Of a stretch of 50,818 nucleotides of DNA, positions 9,301-16,796 are shown piece after piece (within the stretch, counting starts at the first letter, position 1; every line of letters begins with the position of its first letter). Where the stretch lies: positions 1 to 50,818 of the forward strand of contig DYNM01000018.1 of assembly GCA_020721065.1 (NCBI GenBank), read 5' to 3'. The DNA comes from Thiocystis violascens (GTDB lineage Bacteria; Pseudomonadota; Gammaproteobacteria; Chromatiales; Chromatiaceae). The position numbers and the translations under genes were made by a program. The notes beneath the pieces were generated by a model, which saw nothing but the letters and a program-made list of their open reading frames with translations, made no database searches and had not been told where the DNA came from.

Positions 9301-10075
9301 AGATAGCATTGACGATTATTTGCTGGGTGAGTTGGGAATTGAGTTGCCATCCGCACCAGAAAATGATTTGAAAGAGCGGATGTTTATGCGGAATTTTTCG
9401 AGTTCAATGGGAAATCGGTTTGATCCACTTTTCTATACTTTTAGTTTTCAAAAAATGCTTACTGGTTGCGAAAACGTTGTTAAATTAAATACCGTTATTG
9501 ATTACATGATAACGGGGTTTGCCGCCGGTCGGCACATGCAAGCATTTGATGATAGTGGCATTATTCAAATTAGACCGACAAACATTAACGAAGAAAGAGA
9601 ACTCGTTTTTAACAGAAATGTTTACATCAAGGGAGATTTTTATATTGAAAGAAACACAGATTTACTAAAAAGTGGCGAAGTTTTGTTTAACAATACGAAT
9701 AGTCAAGAATTAGTAGGGAAGTCGGTTGTTTTTGATTTTGATGGACAATTTTTTTGTTCAAATCATATTACACGAGTGAAAACATTGGAGACAAAAATAA
9801 ACAATTATTTTTTAGCGTCGATCCTCAATTTTTATCAACGCAGTAAAGTATTTTACAATTTGTGTACGAACTGGAATAACCAATCTGGTATCAATGTAAA
9901 TGTGCTCGCTAAAATCGATATTCCAATCCCCCCGCTCGAAAAACAACAAGAGATCGCCACTAAAATTAAAGCCATTCGCGCCGAGGCGAAACGCTTAAAA
10001 GCTGAAGCTGCTGCTGAATTGGACGCCGCTAAACAACGGATAGAACAAATGATTTTAGGCGACGTTGACTCTTGA
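6398..10075 (+). CDS. Single-chain restriction-modification-specificity enzyme (Type I-like, HsdR_N + HsdM + HsdS fusion)
   Basis: About 1,225 residues when started at GTG 6398, which has AGGA 11 bases upstream; a TTG at 6374 in frame is less convincing. Residues 75-100 show a PD-(D/E)xK-like pattern (D78, then E95-C-K97 in VVECKQPD), as in the N-terminal nuclease domain of Type I R subunits. An N6-adenine methyltransferase follows, with motif I DPACGSGGFL at about 337 and motif IV NPPFG at about 437. A helical spacer then leads to two HsdS-like target-recognition halves (about 760-970 and 1010-1220), each ending in a 'PIPPLEKQQEI' or 'VVVPPLDVQHKIVEKM' style helix. This layout resembles Type IIG/IIB-like enzymes with cutting, modification and specificity in one polypeptide. 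No helicase motor is visible. It lies divergently against the broken polyvalent paralogue, in AT-rich DNA, so recent acquisition is likely. Confidence 0.85.
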   Translation: MTSQQRLQTGLAQGLIQFDAEQKNINYRSCNKKYRYSDPEEKVRAQVYLKLILHYGYAPERIDLEVKVPHRTPNNIADIVVFSDDGLKTPHIVVECKQPDISEAEFKQAIEQGFGNANSIKAPFLWVTSELKEDFFDVAKFPSMEREANRIADVPHFGKKTANDWKFTRGGVDGIELEVVEQNKLTQIFRKAHDALWAGGKRNPAEAFDELSKLIFCKISDERELRKVGEPYQFQICTGEPKEALLTRVKALYEKGRLKDAEVFKDDIRLTAGELQTVVSYLAQIHLNKTDLDSKGRALETFMGDFFRGEFGQYFTPRPIVQFIVNSLPLHHDQLVLDPACGSGGFLLHFLDAVRREADAHYPQDSQDHYKHWHNFAEHKLFGIEISEAIARTAKMNMIIHDDGHTNVVAFDGLALPPVIEAGTKNHGFQAERFDLIATNPPFGADVKKDEKAYMAEYELGCKGVDWIEAKLKNINLNCTNPRERQSTEILFLEQCHRWLKPNGILAMVVPDGILTNSSLQYVRDWIEEHWRILAVISMPQTAFAATGAGVKSSVLFLRKYPATMTAQIRTIKAQVQNRLFELPEYSAEITRLEQEKLRVLKCGDAECQRIEQDLIEHLEALHTQDMFLSSETQKKVAPVNKMRRKDLEQATKAARKNYENSEAFKTWKKDISDDFNEQIKAVKEALQETMLEQVKTQLLDYPIFMAIAEEIGYDATGRATAQNELNTIAPELKRFIEAVIAGKDGFFQLRPDLDENKVFLLNWGELDGRLDALSYVAWYSIKQNVVQKAKYSCLDLVKTCSITRGRFGHRPRNDPRFYGGKYPFIQTGDISKVSDSNDSVEFSQTLNELGLKTSKIFNPSQLLFTIAANIGETAILDYASCFPDSIVAITPKTNNLQIEYLNIYLRTIKLYVVQLAPYSAQRNLNNQQLAKIPVVVPPLDVQHKIVEKMNLVYESKKQKESRAQALLDSIDDYLLGELGIELPSAPENDLKERMFMRNFSSSMGNRFDPLFYTFSFQKMLTGCENVVKLNTVIDYMITGFAAGRHMQAFDDSGIIQIRPTNINEERELVFNRNVYIKGDFYIERNTDLLKSGEVLFNNTNSQELVGKSVVFDFDGQFFCSNHITRVKTLETKINNYFLASILNFYQRSKVFYNLCTNWNNQSGINVNVLAKIDIPIPPLEKQQEIATKIKAIRAEAKRLKAEAAAELDAAKQRIEQMILGDVDS

Positions 10076-10087
10076 TTGTCGTCACCA

Positions 10088-10771
10088 TCACCGCCGCGCA
10101 ATTAAATGAAACTGCTCATCGTTGTTGACGATTTCTAAATTCGGATCAAAGCGAAACTCCGGCTCCCACGTCGTCACCTCCAGCGCCGACACATTGAGCA
10201 CCGGCTCCCGGCGCGGACGCATTTCCGCCGCTTGCGCCGCATTCGATGGCGCAACACTTGGCTTGATGTCCAACCAGCGCGTTTGCAGCGCCGCCATAAT
10301 TTGCCGCTCCAGCGCCGCCACTGGCGTCAATTCCCGCTCCTCAAAACACAGAAACGGCAACCGCGCCGCCGTGCAAATCTGTTGCAACCGGCGATTGGCA
10401 CGGCGCTCCCACCAACGTCCCCGCGCTGGCATCACATTGACCGCACCCGCCAACGCAGTGGTTTCCAAGCTACAAATCAGACAATCAAACACCAGCCCGT
10501 CCAGCCGCATTTGCGCCCGCTGGCGCTCTCGCCGCGTCAACTGTCCCTGCACCTGAATCACCTCGGCAGCGCGAACGCGCCCATAAATCCGATAATCGCG
10601 CCCAAGTGTTTGTTCTAACGCGGTTTTCAACGCCCGCTGCGGTGGAGTCAACAGCGTCTCCGCCGCCAGATATGGAAACCGAATCCGCCGCGATAACAGC
10701 CGCTGAATTTGCAGCGCCAGCACCACCAGCATCAGCGCCGTCAACCCCAACAAAAAATACAGATGCGTCAT
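10088..10771 (-). CDS. DUF2726-like membrane-anchored protein
   Basis: 227 residues: an N-terminal transmembrane helix (about 4-24), then a region beginning LLTPPQRALKTALEQTLGRDYRIYGRVRAAEV, the usual opening of DUF2726 proteins (thought to be a restriction-endonuclease-like fold). The typical acidic segment (DFVL...ELDD) is weakly preserved: here FDCLICSLETTALAG. Any nuclease activity is therefore doubtful. It follows the 145-residue membrane protein gene with a 3-bp gap, so the two probably share a transcript. The family assignment rests on pattern memory of the N-terminal motif; the function is unknown. Confidence 0.6.
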   Translation of the reverse strand: MTHLYFLLGLTALMLVVLALQIQRLLSRRIRFPYLAAETLLTPPQRALKTALEQTLGRDYRIYGRVRAAEVIQVQGQLTRRERQRAQMRLDGLVFDCLICSLETTALAGAVNVMPARGRWWERRANRRLQQICTAARLPFLCFEERELTPVAALERQIMAALQTRWLDIKPSVAPSNAAQAAEMRPRREPVLNVSALEVTTWEPEFRFDPNLEIVNNDEQFHLIARR

Positions 10772-10774
10772 CAG

Positions 10775-11212
10775 TTAGTGCGCCGGTGCTGCCAACGGCA
10801 CCTTGTGTTGGTGATACCACGCCCGATCCAATGACCAAATCACCGAATCGACATCTGGCTCTGCCAGCAACAGCGCAATCGCTCGTTGTTCATGCTCCAC
10901 AAACCGCGCTCGCGCCGCTGCCAACGCCGGATCAGTCGTCGGCTTGTCGCGCAAACTCGGATCAAGCGTCTGTAAAAATGGCTCCAATGGCACCTCATCC
11001 GCGTGCGGACTGGTGAGCGTCACGATGCCAGTCACAAAAAGCACGGCGCGAAATTCATACGGATACGTCGCCAACACCGGGTCTTTTTGCAACTGCGCGT
11101 TAAATTGCCAAATGCGCGGCGTCCAGCCAAAGCTGCTCCACGTCAGCGACAACACGAGCAGCGCCAGCAGGAACACGGAAATGATGATTGCAGTGCGGGT
11201 AATCCGATCCAT
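10775..11212 (-). CDS. Small protein with N-terminal membrane anchor, unknown function
   Basis: 145 residues when started at ATG 11212 (MDRITRTAIIISVFLLALLV). The frame stays open 37 codons further upstream, but that part looks non-coding. Residues 6-28 form one transmembrane helix; the remainder is soluble, presumably outside the cytoplasm, with EHEQRAIALLLAEPDVDSVIWSLDRAWY as the best-ordered part. I recognise no family. It lies immediately upstream of the DUF2726-like gene and is probably co-transcribed with it. Confidence 0.55.
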   Translation of the reverse strand: MDRITRTAIIISVFLLALLVLSLTWSSFGWTPRIWQFNAQLQKDPVLATYPYEFRAVLFVTGIVTLTSPHADEVPLEPFLQTLDPSLRDKPTTDPALAAARARFVEHEQRAIALLLAEPDVDSVIWSLDRAWYHQHKVPLAAPAH

Positions 11213-11349
11213 AAAAATAAGCCACCGAGGGAATTGTGTAGAGCGCGGATGATGCGGAGACTGCGCGGCGTGGCGCAAGTCGCAGCGGCTGTGATTCGTC
11301 AGCAAGTGGTCAAACGCATACAATCTCCATCCGATTGAAAACAGTTGGC

Positions 11350-11398
11350 GGTTGTCAGTTGTCAGTAAAAAGCACGGTTATCACCGACAACTGATAAC
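11350..11398. repeat. GTTGTCAG hairpin repeat, copy 1
   Basis: GGTTGTCAGTTGTCAGTAAA is followed after a short loop by GACAACTGATAAC, giving an imperfect inverted repeat between two divergently transcribed units. It belongs to the dispersed family also seen near 13855, 14958, 17002, 24369, 37369, 40745 and 45575. Confidence 0.7.
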
Positions 11399-11458
11399 GC
11401 AATCAACAACTGCATCGTGCCTCCCTTAATAAACCACTACATTTAACGATGATCTCGG

Positions 11459-13843
11459 ATGATCCCTGTGCTGCGTAGAGACTCTTGGTTGAACCTGCCT
11501 CGCCTGCAATTTCTGCGCTTGCGCCCCTACGGTCAAGCACTCGCCACTCCCGCAGTGCGCGTGTGGCTGGGATTTGCGTGGGTGGTCATCCTGCTCATGG
11601 CCAGCATCGAAGGCATCGTGTGGGGCTTAATCAGTGCCTCCATCGTTCCCGAAGACCTCACCTGGCTGCGCCCCATCGCTGGCATCTTCATGTTTATCCT
11701 GATGTTTTCAATCATCTGGATCGTCGATGCTTCGCTCGTGATGTCCGAGCGCCCCGTACTTCGCGCCCGGCGCTGGAATCAAACCGCTAATCAAGGCGTG
11801 ACCGCACTGCTGCGCTGGCTGGTGGGCATCGCGCTGCGCGTGGTGATCGTCGCCGTCTCGCTGTACGTCACCGCGCCATTTCTCGGCAAACTGATTCGCT
11901 CCGATGACATCGTCACTTATCACCAGCAGCAAGTTGAACAGTATTTCGCCCAGCGCGACGCCGCGTTGCAAACCCGCATCCGCGCTCGTGCTGACGAACT
12001 CGCTGCGTCTTATCAGGGACGGGTTGCGCCGCTGGAAGCCGATGTCGCTCGCATCACGCAGATGCTGGCGCAGGAAACGGCGCGGCGGGCGCAGATGGAG
12101 GCGGAATTTGCTCCTGAAATCGCGTTATTGCGGCAGGATTTGGTGGCAATGCGCGAACGGGTTGGCAATGAAGTGATGGGGCGCAACGGTCGTCCCGAAG
12201 GTCGCGGCCCGGAAGCGCGGAAGTGGGAAGCCAACGCCAAACAGCTTGCCAGCGTGTTGGCGGATAAACAGGCGGAAGTGGATCAACGTCTCGCCGGTGT
12301 GATCACTCAAATCAAGCAGTTAGAAACGCAGTTGCGCGAACGTACCGCCCAACTCGCGCAGTTGCGGCAAGAGCAACACGCTCGTCTGGAAGAAGTCGCC
12401 GCCAGCTTGACTGCGCAGCAACCACCAACCAATCCGCCGCGCTTGAGTTTTGCGGCGCGTTCCAAAATTCTCAACGCGCTGCGCCACAGCCCCGATGAAT
12501 CCGGGGTGCCACATTTTGAAACGGTGGAGGGGTTTTCGCAGGCTGCGCTCGGCGTGTTGTTTTTCTCGCTGCTGGCGCTGAAATTGTTTGAGCCAGCTTC
12601 GGTCAGCGCCTATTTCAGCGAAACGTTGCAATTGCAATATCGCAAATATCTGGTTGGTGGTTTGGTGGAGATTCCCGGCTTTGAGCGGTGGGATGATCCC
12701 GATCATCGCCTCAATCCAGTTGAATTCGTGCGGCTGTGGCTGCTGTATGAAAAAGACCCGGCGGCGTTTTATGCGGCGCGGCAAGCCTTGCTGGAGGTGC
12801 GCGAGCCGCTGTTGAAATATCAAGCTGAACAAGCACTTGAACAACAATTGCTCGCGCTGCGCCAAGACAATCTCAACCAAGAACAGGAATCGAGCGCCCG
12901 TCGCCGTGATCTCGAATTGGCGGCGTATGACGAGGAATTGAGCTTGCGCACTGCCCAGCTCAAGGCGCAGCTCGATCACGACACGCAGGCACAATTGGAG
13001 CATCGGCGGGCGGAGTTGGCGACCGAATTACACCGGGCGCGGTCGGATTGGGCGCGGCAGCGGGCGTTGGAGGAGGAGCACTTGCGCCAGCAGCGAGAGG
13101 CATTTGAACAAACGCAGTTGGCGGCGCAGACCGAGTTGCAAGCGCGGTTGTGTGATCTTGATCGCTTGCGGGAGCAAAGTTTGCACGATGCCCATCAGCG
13201 CGATGTGGAGCGGCAGCGGGCGCATGTGCAGGAATTGGTGGAATTGGCGGCGCAACGGCGGCGCGAGGCGTTTCAACAGCGGTTGACGGCGCTGCGGGTG
13301 GAGCTGACGCGCTTGCGTGGTGCCGAAACCAAGCAGCGTGTTGACGGTGAGCAGTTGCGTCTGAGCGGACAAAAACTTGCTGAAAATTTGGCGGCGTTGC
13401 GGGAGCAGGTCGCTACGCTGGACACGACTGCCGCGACGCAACAGGCGGAGGTGGCGCAGGTGCGGCAGCAGCTCGCGGCTGCCAATCGTGCTGCACATCC
13501 TCAAGTTGCTGGTTTTTGGCGTTGGTTTGGGCTGCGGGTGACGACGGGAGCGACGGTGGTGCAGTTGGAGCGGGAAGTGAAAAAGTTGGAACGTACCGCG
13601 CAGGTGACGGTGAAACGGCTGGCAAAACAGCGTGAGCTGTTGCGGCGTTTAGAAGTGCGCAAGCTGGCGCAGGATGGCAATGAAGTGGAGGTGCTGGCGC
13701 GGCAAGCGGCAACGCAGGCGCGAATCACTTTTTATGAAGATAGTCTTGGTAATTTATTGCAATCGCAATTAGATACAACTGCCAATCTCGCTGTACCACC
13801 AGAGTTAAGTGCAGACATCAATCCCGCTGCGCCTGTGAGTTAA
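11459..13843 (+). CDS. DUF4407-like membrane protein with long coiled coil
   Basis: 794 residues. Four hydrophobic segments occur early (about 37-57, 65-88, 115-140 and 360-378). Between and after them lie long heptad-rich, Gln/Arg/Glu-rich stretches (about 155-320 and 415-680) that predict extended coiled coils. The N-terminal membrane region, the hydrophobic stretch FFSLLALKLFEP, and the following YFSETLQLQYRKYLVGGL match DUF4407 proteins as I remember them. Function in that family is not established. It is divergent from the DUF2726 gene pair and separated from it by a hairpin repeat; no further operon partner is evident. The ATG at 11459 has no strong ribosome site directly upstream. Confidence 0.65.
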   Translation: MIPVLRRDSWLNLPRLQFLRLRPYGQALATPAVRVWLGFAWVVILLMASIEGIVWGLISASIVPEDLTWLRPIAGIFMFILMFSIIWIVDASLVMSERPVLRARRWNQTANQGVTALLRWLVGIALRVVIVAVSLYVTAPFLGKLIRSDDIVTYHQQQVEQYFAQRDAALQTRIRARADELAASYQGRVAPLEADVARITQMLAQETARRAQMEAEFAPEIALLRQDLVAMRERVGNEVMGRNGRPEGRGPEARKWEANAKQLASVLADKQAEVDQRLAGVITQIKQLETQLRERTAQLAQLRQEQHARLEEVAASLTAQQPPTNPPRLSFAARSKILNALRHSPDESGVPHFETVEGFSQAALGVLFFSLLALKLFEPASVSAYFSETLQLQYRKYLVGGLVEIPGFERWDDPDHRLNPVEFVRLWLLYEKDPAAFYAARQALLEVREPLLKYQAEQALEQQLLALRQDNLNQEQESSARRRDLELAAYDEELSLRTAQLKAQLDHDTQAQLEHRRAELATELHRARSDWARQRALEEEHLRQQREAFEQTQLAAQTELQARLCDLDRLREQSLHDAHQRDVERQRAHVQELVELAAQRRREAFQQRLTALRVELTRLRGAETKQRVDGEQLRLSGQKLAENLAALREQVATLDTTAATQQAEVAQVRQQLAAANRAAHPQVAGFWRWFGLRVTTGATVVQLEREVKKLERTAQVTVKRLAKQRELLRRLEVRKLAQDGNEVEVLARQAATQARITFYEDSLGNLLQSQLDTTANLAVPPELSADINPAAPVS

Positions 13844-13852
13844 AAAAGTTAT

Positions 13853-13901
13853 TGGTTATCGGTTGTCAGTTGTTAGTAAAAAAATTAAAAGCCGATAACT
13901 A
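13853..13901. repeat. GTTGTCAG hairpin repeat, copy 2
   Basis: GGTTATCGGTTGTCAGTTGT pairs imperfectly with AAAAGCCGATAACT. It ends exactly at the stop codon of the outer membrane protein remnant that follows, as copy 3 does at 15021. Confidence 0.65.
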
Positions 13902-13973
13902 AAATTTGACGCCAGCTTTGATTATGCGGTAGTCTGATTTCGCCGTCACATTGACGGTCGGGTTTAGCAGCTC
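13899..13973 (-). pseudogene. 3' remnant of an outer membrane protein gene, copy A
   Basis: Read on the minus strand, the last 24 codons give ...NPTVNVTAKSDYRIIKAGVKF followed by TAG. Alternating residues and a terminal Phe are the hallmark of the last beta strand of outer membrane barrels recognised by BamA. The upstream part of the gene is absent: homology to copy B (15020-15094) ends at the left edge of the C4/kilA-N segment. It can be read as a gene end cut by insertion, or as a conserved flank carried along with each module. Confidence 0.5.
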
Positions 13974-13993
13974 GTGGTATTGGCGGACATCTT

Positions 13994-14012
13994 CCGCGCA
14001 ACGCGGTTTTTT
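13994..14012 (+). terminator. Rho-independent terminator or attenuator ahead of the C4-like RNA
   Basis: CCGCG (13994-13998) and CGCGG (14002-14006) with a CAA loop form a hairpin, followed by six T residues (14007-14012). It lies between the outer membrane protein remnant and the C4-like RNA, so it would stop plus-strand read-through before the antirepressor unit. Confidence 0.65.
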
Positions 14013-14047
14013 ATGTCTGTCGCATTGATTCCCAGTTTATGGCTAAG

Positions 14048-14125
14048 ACGTGCGGGGAGCCGCGAGGCTCGCCGGTTCCAGTACCCGGTCTGCTAACCCG
14101 CACGTCCGCCACCCATTCTTAGCAG
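14048..14125 (+). ncRNA. C4-like antisense RNA upstream of the KilA-N antirepressor
   Basis: The segment folds into three helices: an outer stem ACGTGCGGG (14048-14056) with CCCGCACGT (14097-14105), an inner hairpin GAGCC/GGCTC (14057-14061/14066-14070), and CCGG/CCGG (14072-14075/14085-14088) enclosing CCAGTA. The unpaired strings CCAGTACCC and CTGCTAACCCGCACG are those I associate with the C4 antisense RNA of phages P1/P7, which controls an antirepressor gene. As in that system, short complements lie in the same leader: TTAGCAG at 13964-13970 and 14119-14125 match CTGCTAA (14090-14096), and GGCGGAC at 13982-13988 matches GTCCGCC (14104-14110). A KilA-N gene starts 41 bases downstream. A covariance-model search for the C4 family would be decisive. 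Confidence 0.7.
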
Positions 14126-14165
14126 GATGAGGTGAGCGGTTTATCCACGATAACTGGATTTTTTT

Positions 14166-14918
14166 ATGCACAACCTCACCACACCAACTATCAAAATCGA
14201 CGATATTTCGATTCGGCAAGATGCCGATGGACGTTATTGCCTCAACGACTTACACAAGGCCGCTGGTGGGGAAAACAAACATCGTCCATCTTTGTGGCTA
14301 GAAAATCAGCAGGTGATTGATTTAGTTGAAGAACTTTCCAAAGCAGGAAATCCTGCTTTGGAACAAAATCAACCAGTTAAGAGCATTCACGGCGGCAACA
14401 AACCCGGCACTTACGTCGTGCGAGAACTGGTTTACGCCTACGCGATGTGGATCAGCGCCGCGTTTCACCTGAAGGTCATTCGCACCTTTGATGCCGTGAT
14501 GACTGGCGGTTATCAAGCACCCGCACCAACATTTGAGCGCATTAACAGCGCAGATGTTGCGGCGCTTGAAGCAATTGTGCAGCGCATTAAATACAACTTT
14601 CATTATCAAGACATGGCAGCACACGCGATTTACAGTGGCATTCGGCGCATATATGGCTTGAAACATTCAGTGAATAATTTGCCAACGTGTTATTTTCACG
14701 ACGTGTTGAATTTACTGGCAGAAGTAGAGCGCGTATCGCGGTTGTTTCAAGGCATGGCGCTCGAGTCAGAAAAACGGTTTTTTCATCGCGTATTGCGTCC
14801 GATGCTGCCTTTTAATGAACAAGAATGGCTGCATCATTTAGATAGCGAGTTATCTCAGATTGAAGCCCACCATGAGCGCACATTACATTTAATTACGCGC
14901 TATCAACCAATCAATTAG
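14166..14918 (+). CDS. KilA-N domain antirepressor-like protein
   Basis: 250 residues. The N-terminal half is a KilA-N DNA-binding domain (DADGRYCLNDLHKAAGGENKH ... GTYVVRELVYAYAMWISAAFHLKVIRTFDAV, about 10-115). The C-terminal half (about 125-250) is helical (NFHYQDMAAHAIYSGIRRIYGLKH) and of unclear family. KilA-N proteins of temperate phages and plasmids act as antirepressors or regulators. The C4-like RNA in its leader strongly supports such a role here, presumably by controlling its translation. The ATG at 14166 is the first in frame after the leader. A deleted copy of its 3' part lies at 16797-16962 beyond iscB. Confidence 0.85.
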   Translation: MHNLTTPTIKIDDISIRQDADGRYCLNDLHKAAGGENKHRPSLWLENQQVIDLVEELSKAGNPALEQNQPVKSIHGGNKPGTYVVRELVYAYAMWISAAFHLKVIRTFDAVMTGGYQAPAPTFERINSADVAALEAIVQRIKYNFHYQDMAAHAIYSGIRRIYGLKHSVNNLPTCYFHDVLNLLAEVERVSRLFQGMALESEKRFFHRVLRPMLPFNEQEWLHHLDSELSQIEAHHERTLHLITRYQPIN

Positions 14919-14957
14919 TACCCCGCATTTGCTTTATATTTCCGCTTGGTGTTTATT

Positions 14958-15021
14958 CTGACAACTGAAAACGGTTTCAGTTGTCAGTAAAAAATAGCGT
15001 TCTCGCTGAAAACTGACAACT
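14958..15021. repeat. GTTGTCAG hairpin repeat, copy 3
   Basis: CTGACAACTGAAA (14958-14970) pairs perfectly with TTTCAGTTGTCAG (14975-14987), a strong hairpin just after the kilA-N stop. A further ACTGACAACT at 15012-15021 ends at the stop codon of the second outer membrane protein remnant. Confidence 0.75.
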
Positions 15022-15094
15022 AAAATTTGACGCCAGCGCCAATGATGCGATAGTCTGATTTTGCCGTCACTCGACGGTCGAGATTAGCCTCTCG
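15020..15094 (-). pseudogene. 3' remnant of an outer membrane protein gene, copy B
   Basis: The minus strand ends in VTAKSDYRIIGAGVKF and TAG, 15 of 16 residues identical to copy A. A one-base difference near 15070 shifts the frame further upstream relative to copy A. As in copy A, homology stops where a structured RNA segment begins, here the omega-RNA candidate of iscB. In IscB systems the guide is the sequence immediately left of the RNA scaffold, so this remnant would supply the guide (inference). Confidence 0.5.
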
Positions 15095-15442
15095 GATACT
15101 AAGGAGCGCATAGCGCCAATCATATTTACGAAACAGGTGTTTTTTAAGCCTGTCAATTTCTATGACGGACTAGGCGAGAGATTCGTAAGGCTTGCCGGTT
15201 ACTCCTCCCCTTTCGCAAATCCTAACAATCGCTAGTGATTGTTAACGAAAGGTGCAGGCTCAGTCCTTCGAGGACTCCGTTGGAAAGGTCAAGAAATGCA
15301 ACTGTGAACGCCAGCGGTTGCCACTTTCGTCAGGATTTAAGGAACGCAGTAATAGGGTTATATGCTGCGCGTGCTCCTGACATGACAAGCCTTTTCAACT
15401 TTGCCGAGGCAAACATTACCCAGCAATGGAGACTGTTCAGAA
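15087..15442 (+). ncRNA. Omega-RNA candidate of the IscB nuclease
   Basis: The gene-free stretch directly upstream of iscB is densely structured: CTCTCG/CGAGAG (15089-15094/15175-15180) closes a domain containing ACAGG/CCTGT (15133-15137/15149-15153). CCTTTCG/CGAAAGG (15209-15215/15246-15252) encloses AACAATC/GATTGTT (15224-15230/15237-15243). AGTCC/GGACT (15262-15266/15272-15276) caps a small hairpin. IscB proteins are known to work with an omega-RNA encoded directly upstream of their gene, with the guide at the 5' end, here expected to end near 15086. The exact ends are not visible from sequence. No credible protein frame fills the region. Confidence 0.75.
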
Positions 15443-16747
15443 ATGAACACCAATTATGTGTTAGTGCTGGATACGGAGCGGCAACCTTTATCGCCGTGCC
15501 ATCCAGCGCGGGCGCGGGAACTACTGAACGACGGTAAAGCAGCAATTTTGCGGCGGTATCCCTTCACTATCGTTCTGAAAAGAGCGGTCGCAGATGCACA
15601 TCCAGAACTTTGTCAGCTCAAGATTGATCCCGGCAGCAAAACCACTGGGATTGCGCTGATTCAGGGTGAAAAGGTGATTTTTGGTGCAGAAATTGAGCAT
15701 CGTGGTGCAGCAATTCGCAAAAAACTTGCCGACCGCGCAGCCAGACGGCGCGGGCGGCGCAAACGCCTGCGTTATCGCCAACCCAACTATCGCACCCGGG
15801 CGCAGATCAATAACGCCAAGCGCACTTATGCGCAGAAACGGGAACAAGGCTGGCTTCCGCCATCTATTCAGCATCGCGTTGAAACCACGCTGACGTGGGT
15901 GCGGCGTTTGCGGCGTTGCGCTCCAATCGGCGCAATCAGTTTGGAATTGGTGCGCTTTGATTTGCAGCAAATACAGAACCCAGAAATTTCTGGTTTGGAA
16001 TATCAGCAGGGTGAATTAGCGGGCTATGAAGTTCGGGAATATCTGCTCGAAAAATGGGGCAGGAAATGCGCCTATTGCGGCAAAGAAAATGTTCCATTCC
16101 AGATTGATCATATTGAGCCAAAAAGTAAAGGCGGCTCGAATCGTATCTCAAATTTGACGTTGGCCTGCGCGAAGTGCAATCAGATGAAGGGCAACCGCCC
16201 AGTCACGGAATTTCTCGCCAAGAAGCCAGATTTACTCAAATGTATTCAAGCGCAAGCCAAAGCGCCGTTGAAAGATGCGGCAGCGGTTAATTCCAGCCGC
16301 TGGGCGCTCTATCGCGTTTTAACAGCAACTGGTTTACCGGTTGAAGTCGCTTCTGGCGGACGCACCAAATTCAACCGAAAACAACTCGGTTGGGATAAAA
16401 CACATTGGTTAGATGCAGCTGCCGTCGGGTTAGTTGTAGCTCTCAGGTTGGCAACCGAACGACCTTTATCAGTGATTTGTAAAGGACAAGGTGGGCGACA
16501 AAAAGGCGTGTTTGACAAATACGGTCAGCCCAAACGCAATCAGCGCGGCATCGCGCAGATTCGCCCACTGAAACCCGTTCACGGTTGGAAAACGGGCGAC
16601 TTGGCGCAATTTGATGGTCAAATTTATCGCATCACGCCGCGTCAGAGTGGAAGTTTCGCGTTATCGACTCAAGGGCAAAAGCCATTCAGTCGTCCGCGTC
16701 AACGACTCCAGCGCGTCCAACGTGCTGATGGATATTTTTATGCGTGA
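15443..16747 (+). CDS. iscB: IscB RNA-guided nuclease (RuvC-HNH, Cas9 ancestor family)
   Basis: 434 residues from ATG 15443, with GGAG 11 bases upstream; a TTG 14 codons earlier is unlikely. It opens with the small PLMP-type domain (LDTERQPLSPCHPARARELL, RRYPFTIVLKR). RuvC-I is KIDPGSKTTGIAL with D62; an Arg-rich bridge helix spans about 95-120 (RRRGRRKRLRYRQPNYRTR); RuvC-II is ISLELVRFD with E168. The HNH domain (about 205-250) has zinc cysteines C209, C212, C242 and C245 and the catalytic pair D222-H223, and RuvC-III is THWLDAAAVGL with H322 and D325. All catalytic residues are present, so the enzyme looks active. It is preceded by an omega-RNA candidate. No TnpA transposase is seen nearby, so this is a solitary copy or one mobilised in trans. 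Confidence 0.95.
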   Translation: MNTNYVLVLDTERQPLSPCHPARARELLNDGKAAILRRYPFTIVLKRAVADAHPELCQLKIDPGSKTTGIALIQGEKVIFGAEIEHRGAAIRKKLADRAARRRGRRKRLRYRQPNYRTRAQINNAKRTYAQKREQGWLPPSIQHRVETTLTWVRRLRRCAPIGAISLELVRFDLQQIQNPEISGLEYQQGELAGYEVREYLLEKWGRKCAYCGKENVPFQIDHIEPKSKGGSNRISNLTLACAKCNQMKGNRPVTEFLAKKPDLLKCIQAQAKAPLKDAAAVNSSRWALYRVLTATGLPVEVASGGRTKFNRKQLGWDKTHWLDAAAVGLVVALRLATERPLSVICKGQGGRQKGVFDKYGQPKRNQRGIAQIRPLKPVHGWKTGDLAQFDGQIYRITPRQSGSFALSTQGQKPFSRPRQRLQRVQRADGYFYA

Positions 16748-16796
16748 ACAAACGACAGCGATTGAAAACAAATGTGAGTAAAACAGATTCAGTTGG

